A stretch of DNA of 64,000 bases from an uncultured bacterium (GCA_902826835.1 CADEGH010000007.1:66230-130229), one strand, 5' to 3'; shown: positions 1 to 11,308, counted from the stretch's first letter. Made by a program: numbers and translations. Notes: a model not told the origin generated them from the sequence alone.

Positions 1-57
1 GGATAATTCACGTCCTCGGAAGGCGGGGGTTTGGCTGCGGTTCGCGCCACGATTGAA

Positions 58-666
58 TCATCCTTGCCGGTTCAAGAGGTCTTGACGAGCCAGGCGTTCG
101 CACTCTTCCATCGTGGAGCGTGCGTCCAGGACCAGGAATCGCGCAGGGTCGCGCTCGGCTTCGGCAAGAAAGGCTCGACGAACTCGACTCGTATAGTCCG
201 CACCCCGTGCTTCGATGCGATCCGCGGGTCGTTGTCGCCGCTCCTTCGCGATTTCCACCGGAAGGTCGAGGAGGAACACCCGGTCCGGAACAAGTCCGCC
301 TACCGCTTCGAGATTCAGGCGCCGCAGGGTTTCGATATCGGCCCCACCCCCGCCGCCCTGGTATGCCAGCGTGCTGTAGAAGTATCGATCGGTGATGACC
401 CACCGCCCCTCCGCGAGGGCCGGCTGAATCTCGCGGCGCACCAACTCGGCGCGGGCTGCGACGAAGAGACACGCTTCGGCCCAGACATGCAGCTCGCCGG
501 TCGTGGGCGACAGGAGGATTTCTCGAACGCCTTCCCCGAGCGGAGTCGAGCCCGGCTCCCGCACGAGAAGGACCTTGTGCCCCGAAGACTCGAGGCTCGC
601 CGCGACTCCGCGCGCCAGGGAGCTTTTTCCCGATCCGTCGATGCCCTCGACCGCTACGAAGGGCAC
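58..666 (-). CDS. tmk: Thymidylate kinase
   Basis: Phosphorylates dTMP to dTDP in the cytoplasm, the committed step to dTTP. The 202-residue product has the P-loop GIDGSGKS at residues 8-15, the DR(Y/F) segment TDRYFYST in the middle that binds the nucleotide monophosphate, and the family's usual length of about 200-215 residues. The start overlaps the 3' end of the upstream dnaA-like gene by 13 bases, so the two are probably translationally coupled. It is the last complete gene of an eight-gene minus-strand run. The 57 bases to its left hold no complete gene; in many bacteria holB follows tmk, but it cannot be confirmed here. Confidence 0.95.
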   Translation of the reverse strand: MPFVAVEGIDGSGKSSLARGVAASLESSGHKVLLVREPGSTPLGEGVREILLSPTTGELHVWAEACLFVAARAELVRREIQPALAEGRWVITDRYFYSTLAYQGGGGGADIETLRRLNLEAVGGLVPDRVFLLDLPVEIAKERRQRPADRIEARGADYTSRVRRAFLAEAERDPARFLVLDARSTMEECERLARQDLLNRQG

Positions 667-2003
667 CCGCGACTCCCTTGCGAAACCCGCCCGCTGAGTT
701 CCGTGACCATGGCGGCAATCTCCGGACGGGACTCGCGCGCCGCCTCGATCTTGCGGTGGGTGAGAAAAACCGAGGTGTGGCTGCGATCACCCAGCCGTCT
801 GCCGATCTCTTTGAACGTGAGGTTGGCCGACTCACGCAAGAGATAGATCGCCATTGCTCTGGGTAGAGCCAGGGCTTTGGTCTTGCGTTTGGAGGTGAGG
901 TCTTCTCTCGTGACAGAGAATCGCTCCTCCACGGAGAAGAGCACCGCGGCAGCGCGCCGTTCCACCGGATCCGGGGCGGATGCCACTTCGGCGAGGTGTC
1001 GGGTGACAAAATCTTCGTCGACCGGCTCGCCGGTCAGACCGGCCAACGCGTAGAGCTTGCGCAGGGCCCTTGCCACTTCCGGAAGCGGAGCCTCGGGCAG
1101 GTGGGTCAATAACAGTGAGACCACCTCTCGCGGGAAGCGACGAGGCCCCCCGCTCAAAATCGCCTCCAGGATTTTGGGTCGCTCGGTCGCTTGAGGCGGC
1201 TCGATGCGCACCAAGTAACCGGACAAAAGGAAGGACCGGAAACTCGGTTCCAAGTCGGGAATTTCGCCCGGGTGCGCCGCGAGGAAGACGATCAATCGAC
1301 CACCCCGAGTGCGCAATTCGTCGGCGATCCCCAGAAACTCACGCTGGGTCGCCAGCTTGCAGGAGAGGTCCTGGGCATCGTCGATCACGAGGAGATCAAG
1401 CGTGGCCAAGGCTTCGCGGAATTCGTCCACTGCCTTGGTCTTCACCTTCCAGGCGAATCGACGCGCTAGTTCTTCGCCCGTGAGTCGCTGCGAACGGGAA
1501 CGCACCGGCAGAAGGCGCGTGGCGCCGGCCGCGAGATGCGACTTGCCGGACGCAGTCGGCCCGTACACCACCACCGGGCTGAGAATGGACTTGGCTCGAA
1601 AGTCCAGGCAACGGCGAATCGCGAGCGTCGCTTCCTTGGACCCGGCGGTCGGCAGGAACGAATCGAGGGTTTTCCCCTCCGAGAGGTCCGGCCCCGGCCC
1701 TGCCGCATCCTCCATCCGCTGCGTCTTTTGGCGCATCTCCCGGAAGAGCCCGGCGTCCACCTTGACCGACACCCGTACCGCCGTGCCAAGTTCTTCACCG
1801 GCCAAACGTTCGAGGATCTCTCCGTAGTGCTCCTCCACCCAATCCCGGATGAAAAGGTTTGGCACCCCGAACGACAAAACGCCACGTCGCAGGGAGAGGA
1901 AACTCGTGCGTTCGAGCCACATTCCGTAGGTGCGCTCGCCGATGTCCTTGCGCACGCGGTCGAGCACGCGCGTCCAGACTTCGAGAATGACGGTGTCGAT
2001 CAA
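654..2003 (-). CDS. Divergent DnaA-like AAA+ replication initiator
   Basis: A 449-residue protein with the DnaA layout. Residues 1-75 resemble domain I (W10, then GMWLERTSFLS and RDWVEEHY). The AAA+ core has a Walker A at 148-155 (GPTASGKS) and a Walker B near 204-211 (LLVIDDAQ). A C-terminal helix-turn-helix includes the DnaA signature-like GDRSHTSV at 405-412 and a following HRKIE. The core is odd. By hand alignment the box VII arginine finger position is Phe258 (Arg only at 256), and the sensor II arginine of the usual NVRELEG motif is Pro308. The Walker A also differs from the usual GGVGLGKTH. It overlaps its upstream neighbour by 4 bases and tmk by 13. No dnaN, recF or gyrB is nearby. 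It may be the organism's sole DnaA or a second, specialised paralogue; the sequence alone does not decide. Confidence 0.8.
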   Translation of the reverse strand: MIDTVILEVWTRVLDRVRKDIGERTYGMWLERTSFLSLRRGVLSFGVPNLFIRDWVEEHYGEILERLAGEELGTAVRVSVKVDAGLFREMRQKTQRMEDAAGPGPDLSEGKTLDSFLPTAGSKEATLAIRRCLDFRAKSILSPVVVYGPTASGKSHLAAGATRLLPVRSRSQRLTGEELARRFAWKVKTKAVDEFREALATLDLLVIDDAQDLSCKLATQREFLGIADELRTRGGRLIVFLAAHPGEIPDLEPSFRSFLLSGYLVRIEPPQATERPKILEAILSGGPRRFPREVVSLLLTHLPEAPLPEVARALRKLYALAGLTGEPVDEDFVTRHLAEVASAPDPVERRAAAVLFSVEERFSVTREDLTSKRKTKALALPRAMAIYLLRESANLTFKEIGRRLGDRSHTSVFLTHRKIEAARESRPEIAAMVTELSGRVSQGSRGCPS

Positions 2004-4888
2004 TCACGATCTCCGGACCCCGACTTGCGGGTCTCAGCCAGTGCTTTTTGGATTTCCTGGGCCAGGCTTTGGTTCGGGTCGAGGGCGAGCGCCGCTTTGA
2101 CCGCGGCGTCCGCTTCGTCCGCATCCTGGCGAAGACGCCAGTGGACCCGCGCGAGCTCCGCCCAGCGGGCGGCCCGATCGGATCCGTCTTTTTCCGGCGT
2201 GAGTTCAATGGAATGGCGCCAAGCCATCGCGGCTTGGTCCGAGCGTTGGACCCGTTCGTAGTCCGCGGCGAGGTTGAGCTGCAGGTCCAGATCGAAAGGT
2301 TGGATCCGGATCAGCGTCTCTTGGTGGCGAAGCGTCGCTTCCCAATCTTGGTCGGCTCGGGTCAGTTCGAGGAGCTTTTTTCTCGAAGCGACATCCTCGT
2401 GGGAGGTGGCGAGGTGCTCTTCGAGCCACCGCCGCGCCACCGCGTTTTGGCCCCCCTCGACTGCGAACGCAGCCAGAGCCAGCCGGGGACTCTGAGCCCC
2501 GGACACGGACGGAAAGGCCTGCACCGCGGCTTCCAGCAGCCGGTTGCGCTCGACGGGATCCCCGCGGGGGCCGACCGCCGCGGCCATCGCCAGGGCGGTG
2601 TCGTAATCGAGTTGACCCGCGGCTGATAGCTTCTGGCGGACCTCGGAAGCGACATCCTTCCGGCCACGCGCATCGGCCAACCAAGCCTCCAGAGTGTCCA
2701 TGGAGGCGCCGGTTACAGCCCGGGAGCGAAGGGCCTCAAAACGCGCCTCCGCGTCGACTTTGTTTCCGCTTTGCCACGCCGCCCACGCGAGGCGCAGAAG
2801 TGCCTCGTCATCATTCGGATTGGCAGCGAGGCGAGCCTCCGCTTTGGCCACCCCAACCGGAGTCCACCTTGGAGTCAGTCGGAAGCCCTCGAGGCGCCTC
2901 GCGACAAACCCCCGGAAGCCGGCATCGAACTCGTCGGGCGAAAGCTGGAGCACTCGCTCGATCGCGTCGAGCATCGACACGTCCGACCCGAGCTGCTTCA
3001 GGAGATCCAAGATCTTTGGAAAGCCCTGGGTCTCGGCGATCCACTGACAAACAAGACCGGCCTGGAAGTAGGCGAAACCCACGCGGGCGCTCGTAAAGTA
3101 CCGGTCGAACTCGGCGACCGGAATCAGATCGTCCGATTTCCAGGCGTCCCACAGCTCCCGATCCATGCCCCGAGTCCAACTCGGATCCAAGGCGAATTCC
3201 TCATAGGTACTGAGGCCTTCGGTGAGCCAGCGCGTGGTGCGCCCCTTCGAGAGTCCAAGGGCGAGCGTGTGCGAAAACTCGTGATGGAACGTCCTCGCCC
3301 ATGAGTTGGCACCGGTCGGAAGAGCTTTTGGTGAGTCGAGCAATATGAGGGGCCCGAAACAAACGCCGAGCGCCCCGAGGTTCGTGAAGCCGAGGGTGCG
3401 GACCGAGAAGGATTCGTGGTCGGAGAACGAAACCACGAGGACCCGCCCGGGGTCGTCGGCCAAGCCCGGTGGTTCGTAGCCGTACTTCTCGACCAAGAGC
3501 TCGTAGGAGGCCTCGCAAAAGCGCAGGAGATGATCCCCGTAAACGAGATTCTCCTTTTGGTCGAGCACGTGGACGAAGTGCTCGGACTTGCGGGTGGTGT
3601 AGTGCTTTCCGACCCACCTCGTGACTTCGAACATGTTGGCCCGCCAGGGGTGCCCGAACGCGTCGGTTCGATCTGCCGCCCTCAGTGCCGCCACTCCCTT
3701 GGTTTCTTGACCCAAGAAAAACGCGAACCTCGCCACCAGGTCGTGGGCCTTGGCGCTGTCCGGATCGGCCTTCGCGCCCTGCTCAGCGAATTCCAAGGCC
3801 TCGCCCCACCGGCGTCGCTCATTCAAGACCGCGGCGATCGCCAAGAACGGTTCCGCCGAGTCCGGCGCGCTGGCCTTGGCTTTTTCGAGCGCAGCGGCGA
3901 ACCCTTCTTGATCCAAGCTGACGAGGCGTTCCGCGGCCCGCAGCGCCCATCCCGTCGGATGCGCGGCATCGACCGCAAAGACTCGATCCAGACCGCGCCG
4001 AGCCTTTTCCATCTCCAAGTTCCCAAGCGCATCGGAGATCTGCACGCACAGCGCTTCCGGGTGGTGGGGATTGATCGAAAGGCAGCCTTGGAGGGCGGCC
4101 TCGGCCTCGCCGCCCTTCATCCAGCTCGAATAGGAAAGGGCCTTTTGGAAGATCGCTTCGGCCCAATTGGGTCGCGCCTTTTCGGCCAGCTTGGCTTCTT
4201 CGACCGCATCGCCGGGGAGATGAAACTTCTCTCGATAGAGCTCGGAAGCCGCGACAAAAGGCTCCGGATCGGTCGGCAGTGCCGGTTGAGCACGCTTCGC
4301 AAGCAGCGCTTCTGCGCGGCGAAACGCGGGCTTGCCTCCGAGCGCGGTCTCCGCTCTCGCAACCGCGACCAAGGCCTTCGGGTCCGAGCTGCCCTGACCC
4401 TCCTTCACGACGCGCTCCCAGAGGGTCTTCGCGGCGGACTTCCCCACGCGGCGGCGCTCGACCTGAGCCAGAAGCTCAAGGGCTCGGACCGCAGCCGGCG
4501 AATCCGCCGGGTTTTTCACCAAACTCTGGAGCAAGTCCCTCGCCGGTTCCAAGCGCCCGGTGCGGAGCAGAGCGCGCGCTCGTTGCAGCTTGGATTCGGA
4601 ATCCCCGGCCGCTGCGGCCACCCACGCCTCCGACCAGCGCAACCAATCTTGGGTCTCCCCCAAGTTCTCCGCGAGTTCCACCGCCAGCGCGAGCGCTTCG
4701 GGATGGGTGGGCTGATCTTGAAGGATTGCCCTCACCTGCGCCAGCGCTCGTTGATCACGCCCTTTGTCGGCGTGGGCCTGCGCGGTGGCCACCCGGTCCT
4801 CGATCGACTCCGCCTCCTGAGCAGGCAAGAAGCCGAGGATCGGCACGGTCAGAAGGATGGCGGCGAGCGGCCGGTAGGAGTTGCGCAT
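2000..4888 (-). CDS. Exported TPR protein with HExxH metallopeptidase-like core
   Basis: A 962-residue protein with an N-terminal signal sequence (hydrophobic residues about 8-22). A long alpha-helical region of tetratricopeptide-like repeats (about 30-410) precedes a central peptidase-MA-like domain. In that domain HHEFSH gives a HExxH zinc site at 536-540, and WLTEGLSTYEE places a likely third ligand at Glu557, the gluzincin arrangement. A second set of TPR-like repeats fills about 690-955. The architecture recalls the TPR plus metallopeptidase proteins common in Planctomycetota. Protease activity is inferred, since such domains can be degenerate. It lies 24 bases downstream of the WYL regulator pair and overlaps the dnaA-like gene by 4 bases. 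Confidence 0.75.
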   Translation of the reverse strand: MRNSYRPLAAILLTVPILGFLPAQEAESIEDRVATAQAHADKGRDQRALAQVRAILQDQPTHPEALALAVELAENLGETQDWLRWSEAWVAAAAGDSESKLQRARALLRTGRLEPARDLLQSLVKNPADSPAAVRALELLAQVERRRVGKSAAKTLWERVVKEGQGSSDPKALVAVARAETALGGKPAFRRAEALLAKRAQPALPTDPEPFVAASELYREKFHLPGDAVEEAKLAEKARPNWAEAIFQKALSYSSWMKGGEAEAALQGCLSINPHHPEALCVQISDALGNLEMEKARRGLDRVFAVDAAHPTGWALRAAERLVSLDQEGFAAALEKAKASAPDSAEPFLAIAAVLNERRRWGEALEFAEQGAKADPDSAKAHDLVARFAFFLGQETKGVAALRAADRTDAFGHPWRANMFEVTRWVGKHYTTRKSEHFVHVLDQKENLVYGDHLLRFCEASYELLVEKYGYEPPGLADDPGRVLVVSFSDHESFSVRTLGFTNLGALGVCFGPLILLDSPKALPTGANSWARTFHHEFSHTLALGLSKGRTTRWLTEGLSTYEEFALDPSWTRGMDRELWDAWKSDDLIPVAEFDRYFTSARVGFAYFQAGLVCQWIAETQGFPKILDLLKQLGSDVSMLDAIERVLQLSPDEFDAGFRGFVARRLEGFRLTPRWTPVGVAKAEARLAANPNDDEALLRLAWAAWQSGNKVDAEARFEALRSRAVTGASMDTLEAWLADARGRKDVASEVRQKLSAAGQLDYDTALAMAAAVGPRGDPVERNRLLEAAVQAFPSVSGAQSPRLALAAFAVEGGQNAVARRWLEEHLATSHEDVASRKKLLELTRADQDWEATLRHQETLIRIQPFDLDLQLNLAADYERVQRSDQAAMAWRHSIELTPEKDGSDRAARWAELARVHWRLRQDADEADAAVKAALALDPNQSLAQEIQKALAETRKSGSGDRD

Positions 4889-4912
4889 GCGGGTCCCGTT
4901 GGGGCGGGAGCC

Positions 4913-5995
4913 CTACGGGAGCCCATCATTGAAACGGGCCAACCCCTTGGGGTCAACTCCCCCCACCCCCCGAGCCCCGGAGGGCGTTGCGGAATCCGGA
5001 GATTCAGAGCCACCAAATTCCTCAATATCCGCAAGAATCGGGACCGCCCGGACCATCTGGGCCCACCTTGCCGCAAGGTGGGAAGGCGACAGGACGGAAA
5101 ACCGGATCCCTGGGTGGCAGAGGAAGCGGAGCAGAGCCTCCCCGGAATGGAGAACGGGGCTCCAGATCACGTGGTCGGAATGTCGCTGGATCTCCTGGGC
5201 GGGAGCCTGCTCTTCGATCCACCGGGCGCTCCGTCCCGCGAATCGCAGCCGGGCGCGTTCCCCCACTGGCCTCATCGCGTTCGGCCACTCGGATTCGAGC
5301 GCTTGGAGTTCCTGCGCGCTCGGGGGAACAAAGGTTGTGGTCAAGAGAGCCACCGACCGGATTCGGTCGACTCGGTAGGTGCGCAAGGAGGCCCGCCGCT
5401 GATCGCGGGCGAGCACATACCAGTGACCGCCAATTTCCCGGAGCGCCAACGGCGCGAATCGCCGTTCCGAAGCCGCGGAGCGACCGGGCCGGCGGTACTC
5501 GATCTCCAACAGACGATGCACTTCGACCGCATGAGTGATGAGCGCGAGGTGGCGCTGGCCGTCCGAGGGGTCATCCCCTAGACTCAGCCGAGCCTGCAAG
5601 AACTTCACTTGTTCGCGCTGCTGGCGGCCCATCGCGGCTTCCACTTTCTCGAGCAAGCCGGCCGCCAGCCGGGCTGACCGGCTTCCTTCCGGAGCCACGC
5701 GGGCCAGCGCGAGCCGGAGGGCCACGGCCTCGAGGGTGTCTAGGCTCACCGGCCTCGAGAAGTGGTTTGCAAAGTGGAGCGTGACCCGGTCGTCCTCGAT
5801 CTCCACGGAGAGAAAATCGTGGGGCAAGTAGGGTGGCACGCCGCACATCAAGAGCGAGGTAGACAGTTCGTGGAGGATTTCCTCCCGCGGGTAGCCGGTG
5901 AGCCGCTCGAGCTGCGCGAGGGGGATCCCCGAGTGTTGGCGGAGGATCGGAATCAGGGTCAGGCAGCGCTGCACCCGGGGGTTGACGTCGCTCAT
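4913..5995 (-). CDS. WYL-domain transcriptional regulator, PafC-like
   Basis: A 360-residue protein with an N-terminal winged-helix-like region (about 1-70) and a central WYL domain (about 150-225). The WYL core appears as HWYVLARD followed by LRTYRVDRIRSV. A WCX-like C-terminal region follows. In Actinobacteria, PafB and PafC are tandem WYL proteins that act together to activate the mycobacterial DNA-damage response, with the WYL domain binding single-stranded nucleic acid. The tandem arrangement here, with a 4-base ATGA overlap with its partner, mirrors PafBC. Assignment to PafC rather than another WYL regulator is inference. The last roughly 30 residues are Gly/Pro-rich and not conserved in character. 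Confidence 0.75.
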   Translation of the reverse strand: MSDVNPRVQRCLTLIPILRQHSGIPLAQLERLTGYPREEILHELSTSLLMCGVPPYLPHDFLSVEIEDDRVTLHFANHFSRPVSLDTLEAVALRLALARVAPEGSRSARLAAGLLEKVEAAMGRQQREQVKFLQARLSLGDDPSDGQRHLALITHAVEVHRLLEIEYRRPGRSAASERRFAPLALREIGGHWYVLARDQRRASLRTYRVDRIRSVALLTTTFVPPSAQELQALESEWPNAMRPVGERARLRFAGRSARWIEEQAPAQEIQRHSDHVIWSPVLHSGEALLRFLCHPGIRFSVLSPSHLAARWAQMVRAVPILADIEEFGGSESPDSATPSGARGVGGVDPKGLARFNDGLP

Positions 5996-7044
5996 GGGCT
6001 CCCTCTCCCCGGCTCATCAAGCAATTTCGCCGGGGCTTCGGCCTCCGAGCCCCGCAGGAGTCCAACTTCCTTGCGCAGTCTCCTCACCAACTCGGGCGGC
6101 CCGACCACCGCAATTTGGGGAGATTCCCGGACGACCCAGGCGAACGCTTCGTCCAGATCCTCCAGGGGCATGCGGAATCTCTGGCGCCCTGGGGTTTTGG
6201 AATCACCCAGGATCGTGGTCCGCGGCAAGCCGGAAAGCAGCGACATCGGAGCCTCCCCGATGACCTCACACCCCCCGGTTTTCGGTCGGGTTCGCAGGGG
6301 CAAGTGCTCGTCCAGCCGAAAGTCGGGGGGGATGTTGAATGCCAGTGAATCGCCACGGTTGAGCGATCGCTGCACCGCTCCAGAGAAGCGTTGGACCTTG
6401 AATGCCCGAATCGCTCCTCGGTCATGGCAATGCCCGACGAGATACCAGGCGCCGTGCCGAAGCCCGAGCCCATACGGATTCACTTTGCGGCGACGCTCCG
6501 GCTCGTCACGGAGTCCAGCGTAGAGGAACTCGACCGTTTCGTGGCCGGCAACCGCCATCATGAGCGTGAGCACGCGTTGTTCGAGTTCTGAATCAGTGCG
6601 CCAATCCCGGTGGAAGATCCCCGGCGATGCTTCCTCCTCCCTAAAGCTCGGGGGAAGATCACAGGCCAGCTTGCGCAACGCCGACACCAGCGCGGAAGGA
6701 AGCGGGCCGGAAGAGTCGAGGTCGCCGGTGCAGGCCGCCGCGTGGCTGAGGAGCGCAATCTCCTCCACGGTGAACTGCATGCGCTGCTGGAGACTTTGCT
6801 CGGCGCGGACGACGTAGCCGCCCTCGGCCCAGGCTCCCCGACCTACAAACTCGATGGGAAGACCGAGGGCCCGCAAGTCACGCCGATCGCGATCGAATCG
6901 TTTCTCCAGGGTCTCGGCTTCGGCCTCGTCGTCGTAGCCCGCGATCGTTCCAAGGATTTCGCGCAACGGGAGCGGTCGAGGAGACGCCATCACCGCCGCC
7001 ACGAGGTTCATCAACCTTTCGTCTTTGGAGATTTTTTCCGCCAC
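5992..7044 (-). CDS. WYL-domain transcriptional regulator, PafB-like
   Basis: A 350-residue protein. Residues 1-65 form a DeoR-like helix-turn-helix (DERLMNLVAAVMASPRPLPL, then RFDRDRRDLRALG). The central WYL domain carries the literal motif in GAWYLVGHCHDR followed by IRAFKVQRFS, and a WCX-like tail closes the protein. It ends inside the start codon of the second WYL gene (ATGA overlap), so the two proteins are probably made together and may form a heteromer like PafBC. It begins 8 bases after the MATE exporter gene, which places an apparent DNA-damage-type regulator inside a sugar/export operon. The likely ligand is nucleic acid, by family knowledge only. Confidence 0.77.
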   Translation of the reverse strand: MAEKISKDERLMNLVAAVMASPRPLPLREILGTIAGYDDEAEAETLEKRFDRDRRDLRALGLPIEFVGRGAWAEGGYVVRAEQSLQQRMQFTVEEIALLSHAAACTGDLDSSGPLPSALVSALRKLACDLPPSFREEEASPGIFHRDWRTDSELEQRVLTLMMAVAGHETVEFLYAGLRDEPERRRKVNPYGLGLRHGAWYLVGHCHDRGAIRAFKVQRFSGAVQRSLNRGDSLAFNIPPDFRLDEHLPLRTRPKTGGCEVIGEAPMSLLSGLPRTTILGDSKTPGRQRFRMPLEDLDEAFAWVVRESPQIAVVGPPELVRRLRKEVGLLRGSEAEAPAKLLDEPGRGSP

Positions 7045-7052
7045 ACCCGAAC

Positions 7053-8454
7053 TTAGCGAGTTCCGTTCGGAGCATCAGGTCGCACGACCGTGGCCAGGTC
7101 GGAATCCTGCGGCAGCCACCGGCTCGAAAGAAAGACGGCGGTGTAGATCCCGGCGGCGAAAGTGTGGATCACCACTGCCGCCCACCAGGCTCCAGTCTCC
7201 GGTGACGGATGCGGTTTCTCGGACCACCGTTTCGCGAGCAAGAGCATCGCGCCGCCGTAGAGGCCCCAGTCGAGCACGCAGGGCAAGATGGTCCGCTTGG
7301 CACCGTTGAGCGCGCGCGAGATCACCAGGGCTACCGCCAGCAGGCCCAGGAACGGGAGCGTGATGGCCAAATACGTTTCGGCCGCGCCGCGCGAGCCGGG
7401 CGTAATCGAAGGGAGCAGCACTCCGAGGATCCGTTCTCGCCCGTGCCACAGGGCGGCCGCCATGAGACTCATGCTGGTCGCCGCGTAGAGCACAATCCAC
7501 CAAGTCCCCACGACGGCACGCGCCGGAAGTCTCGCGCCCAAGTTCTGGCCTACCACGGTGGTCGCGGCGGAGGCCCAGCCGAGGCCGAGAAACAGGACCA
7601 CCATTTCGAGGCGCACGCAGACCCCGACTCCGTCGAGAAAGTCCGCGGCCGAGAGCGCGCTCGCCGAGCGCGCCACGGCGATCAGGGCGCTGGCGGCCAC
7701 TGCTCGAGCCACGAGTTGGAGGGAGGCTGGCAGCCCCTTGAACAGCAACTGGCGCACGAGGTGGCCGTCCGGCTCCCGCGGGACCCGCTTGGGCTGGAAC
7801 TCCGCGTGACCGTGCAGGAGGTGGATCAGGGCGATCGCCCCTCCCAAAGCTTGGGAGATCACGGTGGCCCACGCGGCCCCGCTCACCCCGAGCCGGGGAA
7901 ATCCGGCGACGCCGTAGATCAGCAACCAATCGAGGAGGAGGTTCAAGAGATTGGCGCCGATCAGGACGCCCATTGGCCACAGCGATTCCCCGAGGCCTCT
8001 CAGCACACTCGTGGCCTGGAGAAGGATGAACATCCCAAGAAGTCCCGCCGCGCAGATGCGGAAGTACGCCACCGATTCGGCGCGGAGGGCAGGGTCCTCC
8101 ATCCGGTACAGATCCACCAACGCGGGGGCAGCGAAAAAGAAGATGAACCCGAGGCCAGCGGCCGCCACCAGATTGATGCGCAGTGAGGCCCGAAAAACGT
8201 GCACCGCCCCGCTTGGGCGACGCTCCCCGGTCGCCTCCGCGACCAGGGCCGAGGTCATGCCGTTGACCCCATCCAAGAGCAGGAACGCGGACACGAGCAG
8301 GATGCCAGGTACCGTGACGGCCGCGCAGGCCCCTGGCCCGACTGCCCCCACGATCATCATGTCGACGAGGTTGAAGAGTCCGTGCCCAAACATCGCCAGG
8401 GCCAGTGGCGATCCGAATCTCAGAGTCTGCGTGAGGAGGCGCCCCTCAGTCAAA

Positions 8455-8468
<14 letters not shown>
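7053..8468 (-). CDS. MATE-family multidrug/metabolite exporter
   Basis: An integral membrane antiporter of the multidrug and toxic compound extrusion family, about 471 residues with roughly 12 hydrophobic segments. The N-terminal segment FGSPLALAMFGHGLFNLVD and the repeated two-lobe hydrophobic pattern are typical. I chose the GTG start at 8468 because AGGAG lies nine bases upstream; an in-frame ATG at 8504 is possible but has no such site. Either start overlaps the end of the epimerase gene. The position directly after two GDP-sugar genes could mean a flippase-like role, but the sequence looks like a MATE exporter rather than Wzx. The substrate is unknown. Confidence 0.85.
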
Positions 8469-10475
<2,007 letters not shown>

Positions 10476-10593
10476 TCATCGGCAGGGACCCGGGTGGGGC
10501 CGGCCGGAGCGATGGCGCCATCCCTGGTTCCGCGGGCCCACGATTTTCGGGGGTTGAGCCGGGCCGGTCCGAAGGCAGAATGTCCACCGCCAA

Positions 10594-10667
10594 GGGCGTA
10601 TAGCTCAGTTGGCTAGAGTGCCACATTGACATTGTGGAGGTCGCTGGTTCGAGCCCAGCTACGCCCA
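10594..10667 (+). tRNA. tRNA-Val (anticodon GAC)
   Basis: The cloverleaf folds by hand. The 7-bp acceptor pairs GGGCGTA with TACGCCC plus discriminator A. The D arm is GCTC/GAGT, the anticodon stem CCACA/TGTGG with loop TTGACAT (anticodon GAC, reading GUC/GUU), and the T arm GCTGG-TTCGAGC-CCAGC. The 3' CCA is not encoded. A strong hairpin terminator follows within 5 bases, so it is probably a single-gene transcript. Confidence 0.95.
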
Positions 10668-10670
10668 TGC

Positions 10671-10712
10671 GAGCGACCTTCCCGGAAACGGGAGGGTCGC
10701 TCGTCCCTTTTG
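10671..10712 (+). terminator. Intrinsic terminator after tRNA-Val
   Basis: A 14-bp stem (GAGCGACCTTCCCG paired with CGGGAGGGTCGCTC, one G-T pair) is closed by a GAAA tetraloop and followed by a T-rich tract (CCCTTTTG). It lies directly after the tRNA and before the CvpA gene. Confidence 0.85.
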
Positions 10713-10728
10713 CACCGGCCATCTCGGG

Positions 10729-11307
10729 ATGGTGAAGGCCATGAACACGGTCGATCTCTTGGTCCTGGCGGTCCTGTTTCTGAACGGAGTCATCGGGGCC
10801 TTTCGAGGCTTCACATGGCAGGTTTTCCGCCTTGGAAGCTTGGTTTTGGCCTTTTGGCTGGGCAACCACTACTCGGGAAAGCTCGCCGACTGGCTCCCCA
10901 CCGCCTGGCTTCCCGACGACCGCATGCAGCGATCGGCCCTCCTCTGGGTCATCATCGGGGTGGGCAGCTACCTCCTGATGTACGGGATCGGCTACATCTT
11001 CCGTCGATGGATCGATCGCGCTCGTCTGGCCTCTTCGGATCGCGCCCTGGGATTTTTCTTGGGAGCTGCCAAGGGCGCCGCCATCGTGGCCCTCGTTTTC
11101 CAGGTCTTGCTGGTGTTTTTTCCGCTGCTGCCTGATTCAGTGCAGAGCCAGCTCGTAGGCGGCGCCTCAGGCAGCCCGCCCCAGAGCCAAGCGTTTCGCC
11201 TCCACCACCAGCTCATCTCACGCCAGTTGAATGCGATCGTTCCGGAGCGCCTCCAAAACGATTTTGAACGCGGCTACTCCGACGCCAACCAAGGATTCGG
11301 CCGCTGA
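10729..11307 (+). CDS. CvpA-family membrane protein
   Basis: A 192-residue protein with about four hydrophobic segments. Its start, NTVDLLVLAVLFLNGVIGAF followed by RGFTWQVFRL, is characteristic of the CvpA/colicin V production family. The family has a poorly understood envelope role, including export of bacteriocin and resistance to bile and other envelope stress in enterobacteria. The C-terminal third is hydrophilic. ATG at 10729 or 10741 could be the start; the latter has GAAGG only two bases away. It converges with the next gene, leaving one base between the stops. Confidence 0.75.
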   Translation: MVKAMNTVDLLVLAVLFLNGVIGAFRGFTWQVFRLGSLVLAFWLGNHYSGKLADWLPTAWLPDDRMQRSALLWVIIGVGSYLLMYGIGYIFRRWIDRARLASSDRALGFFLGAAKGAAIVALVFQVLLVFFPLLPDSVQSQLVGGASGSPPQSQAFRLHHQLISRQLNAIVPERLQNDFERGYSDANQGFGR

Positions 11308-11308
11308 T

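Noticed and set aside
654..2003. dnaA-like gene as a marker of the chromosomal origin
   Set aside because: No dnaN/recF/gyrB neighbours, no cluster of DnaA boxes that I could see, and genes are packed tightly on both sides.
3416..5581. Very long open frame on the plus strand across the TPR/peptidase and WYL genes
   Set aside because: It is antisense to two well-supported genes, has no domain character, and is rich in Arg/Gly/Pro as expected from the reverse frame of GC-rich genes.
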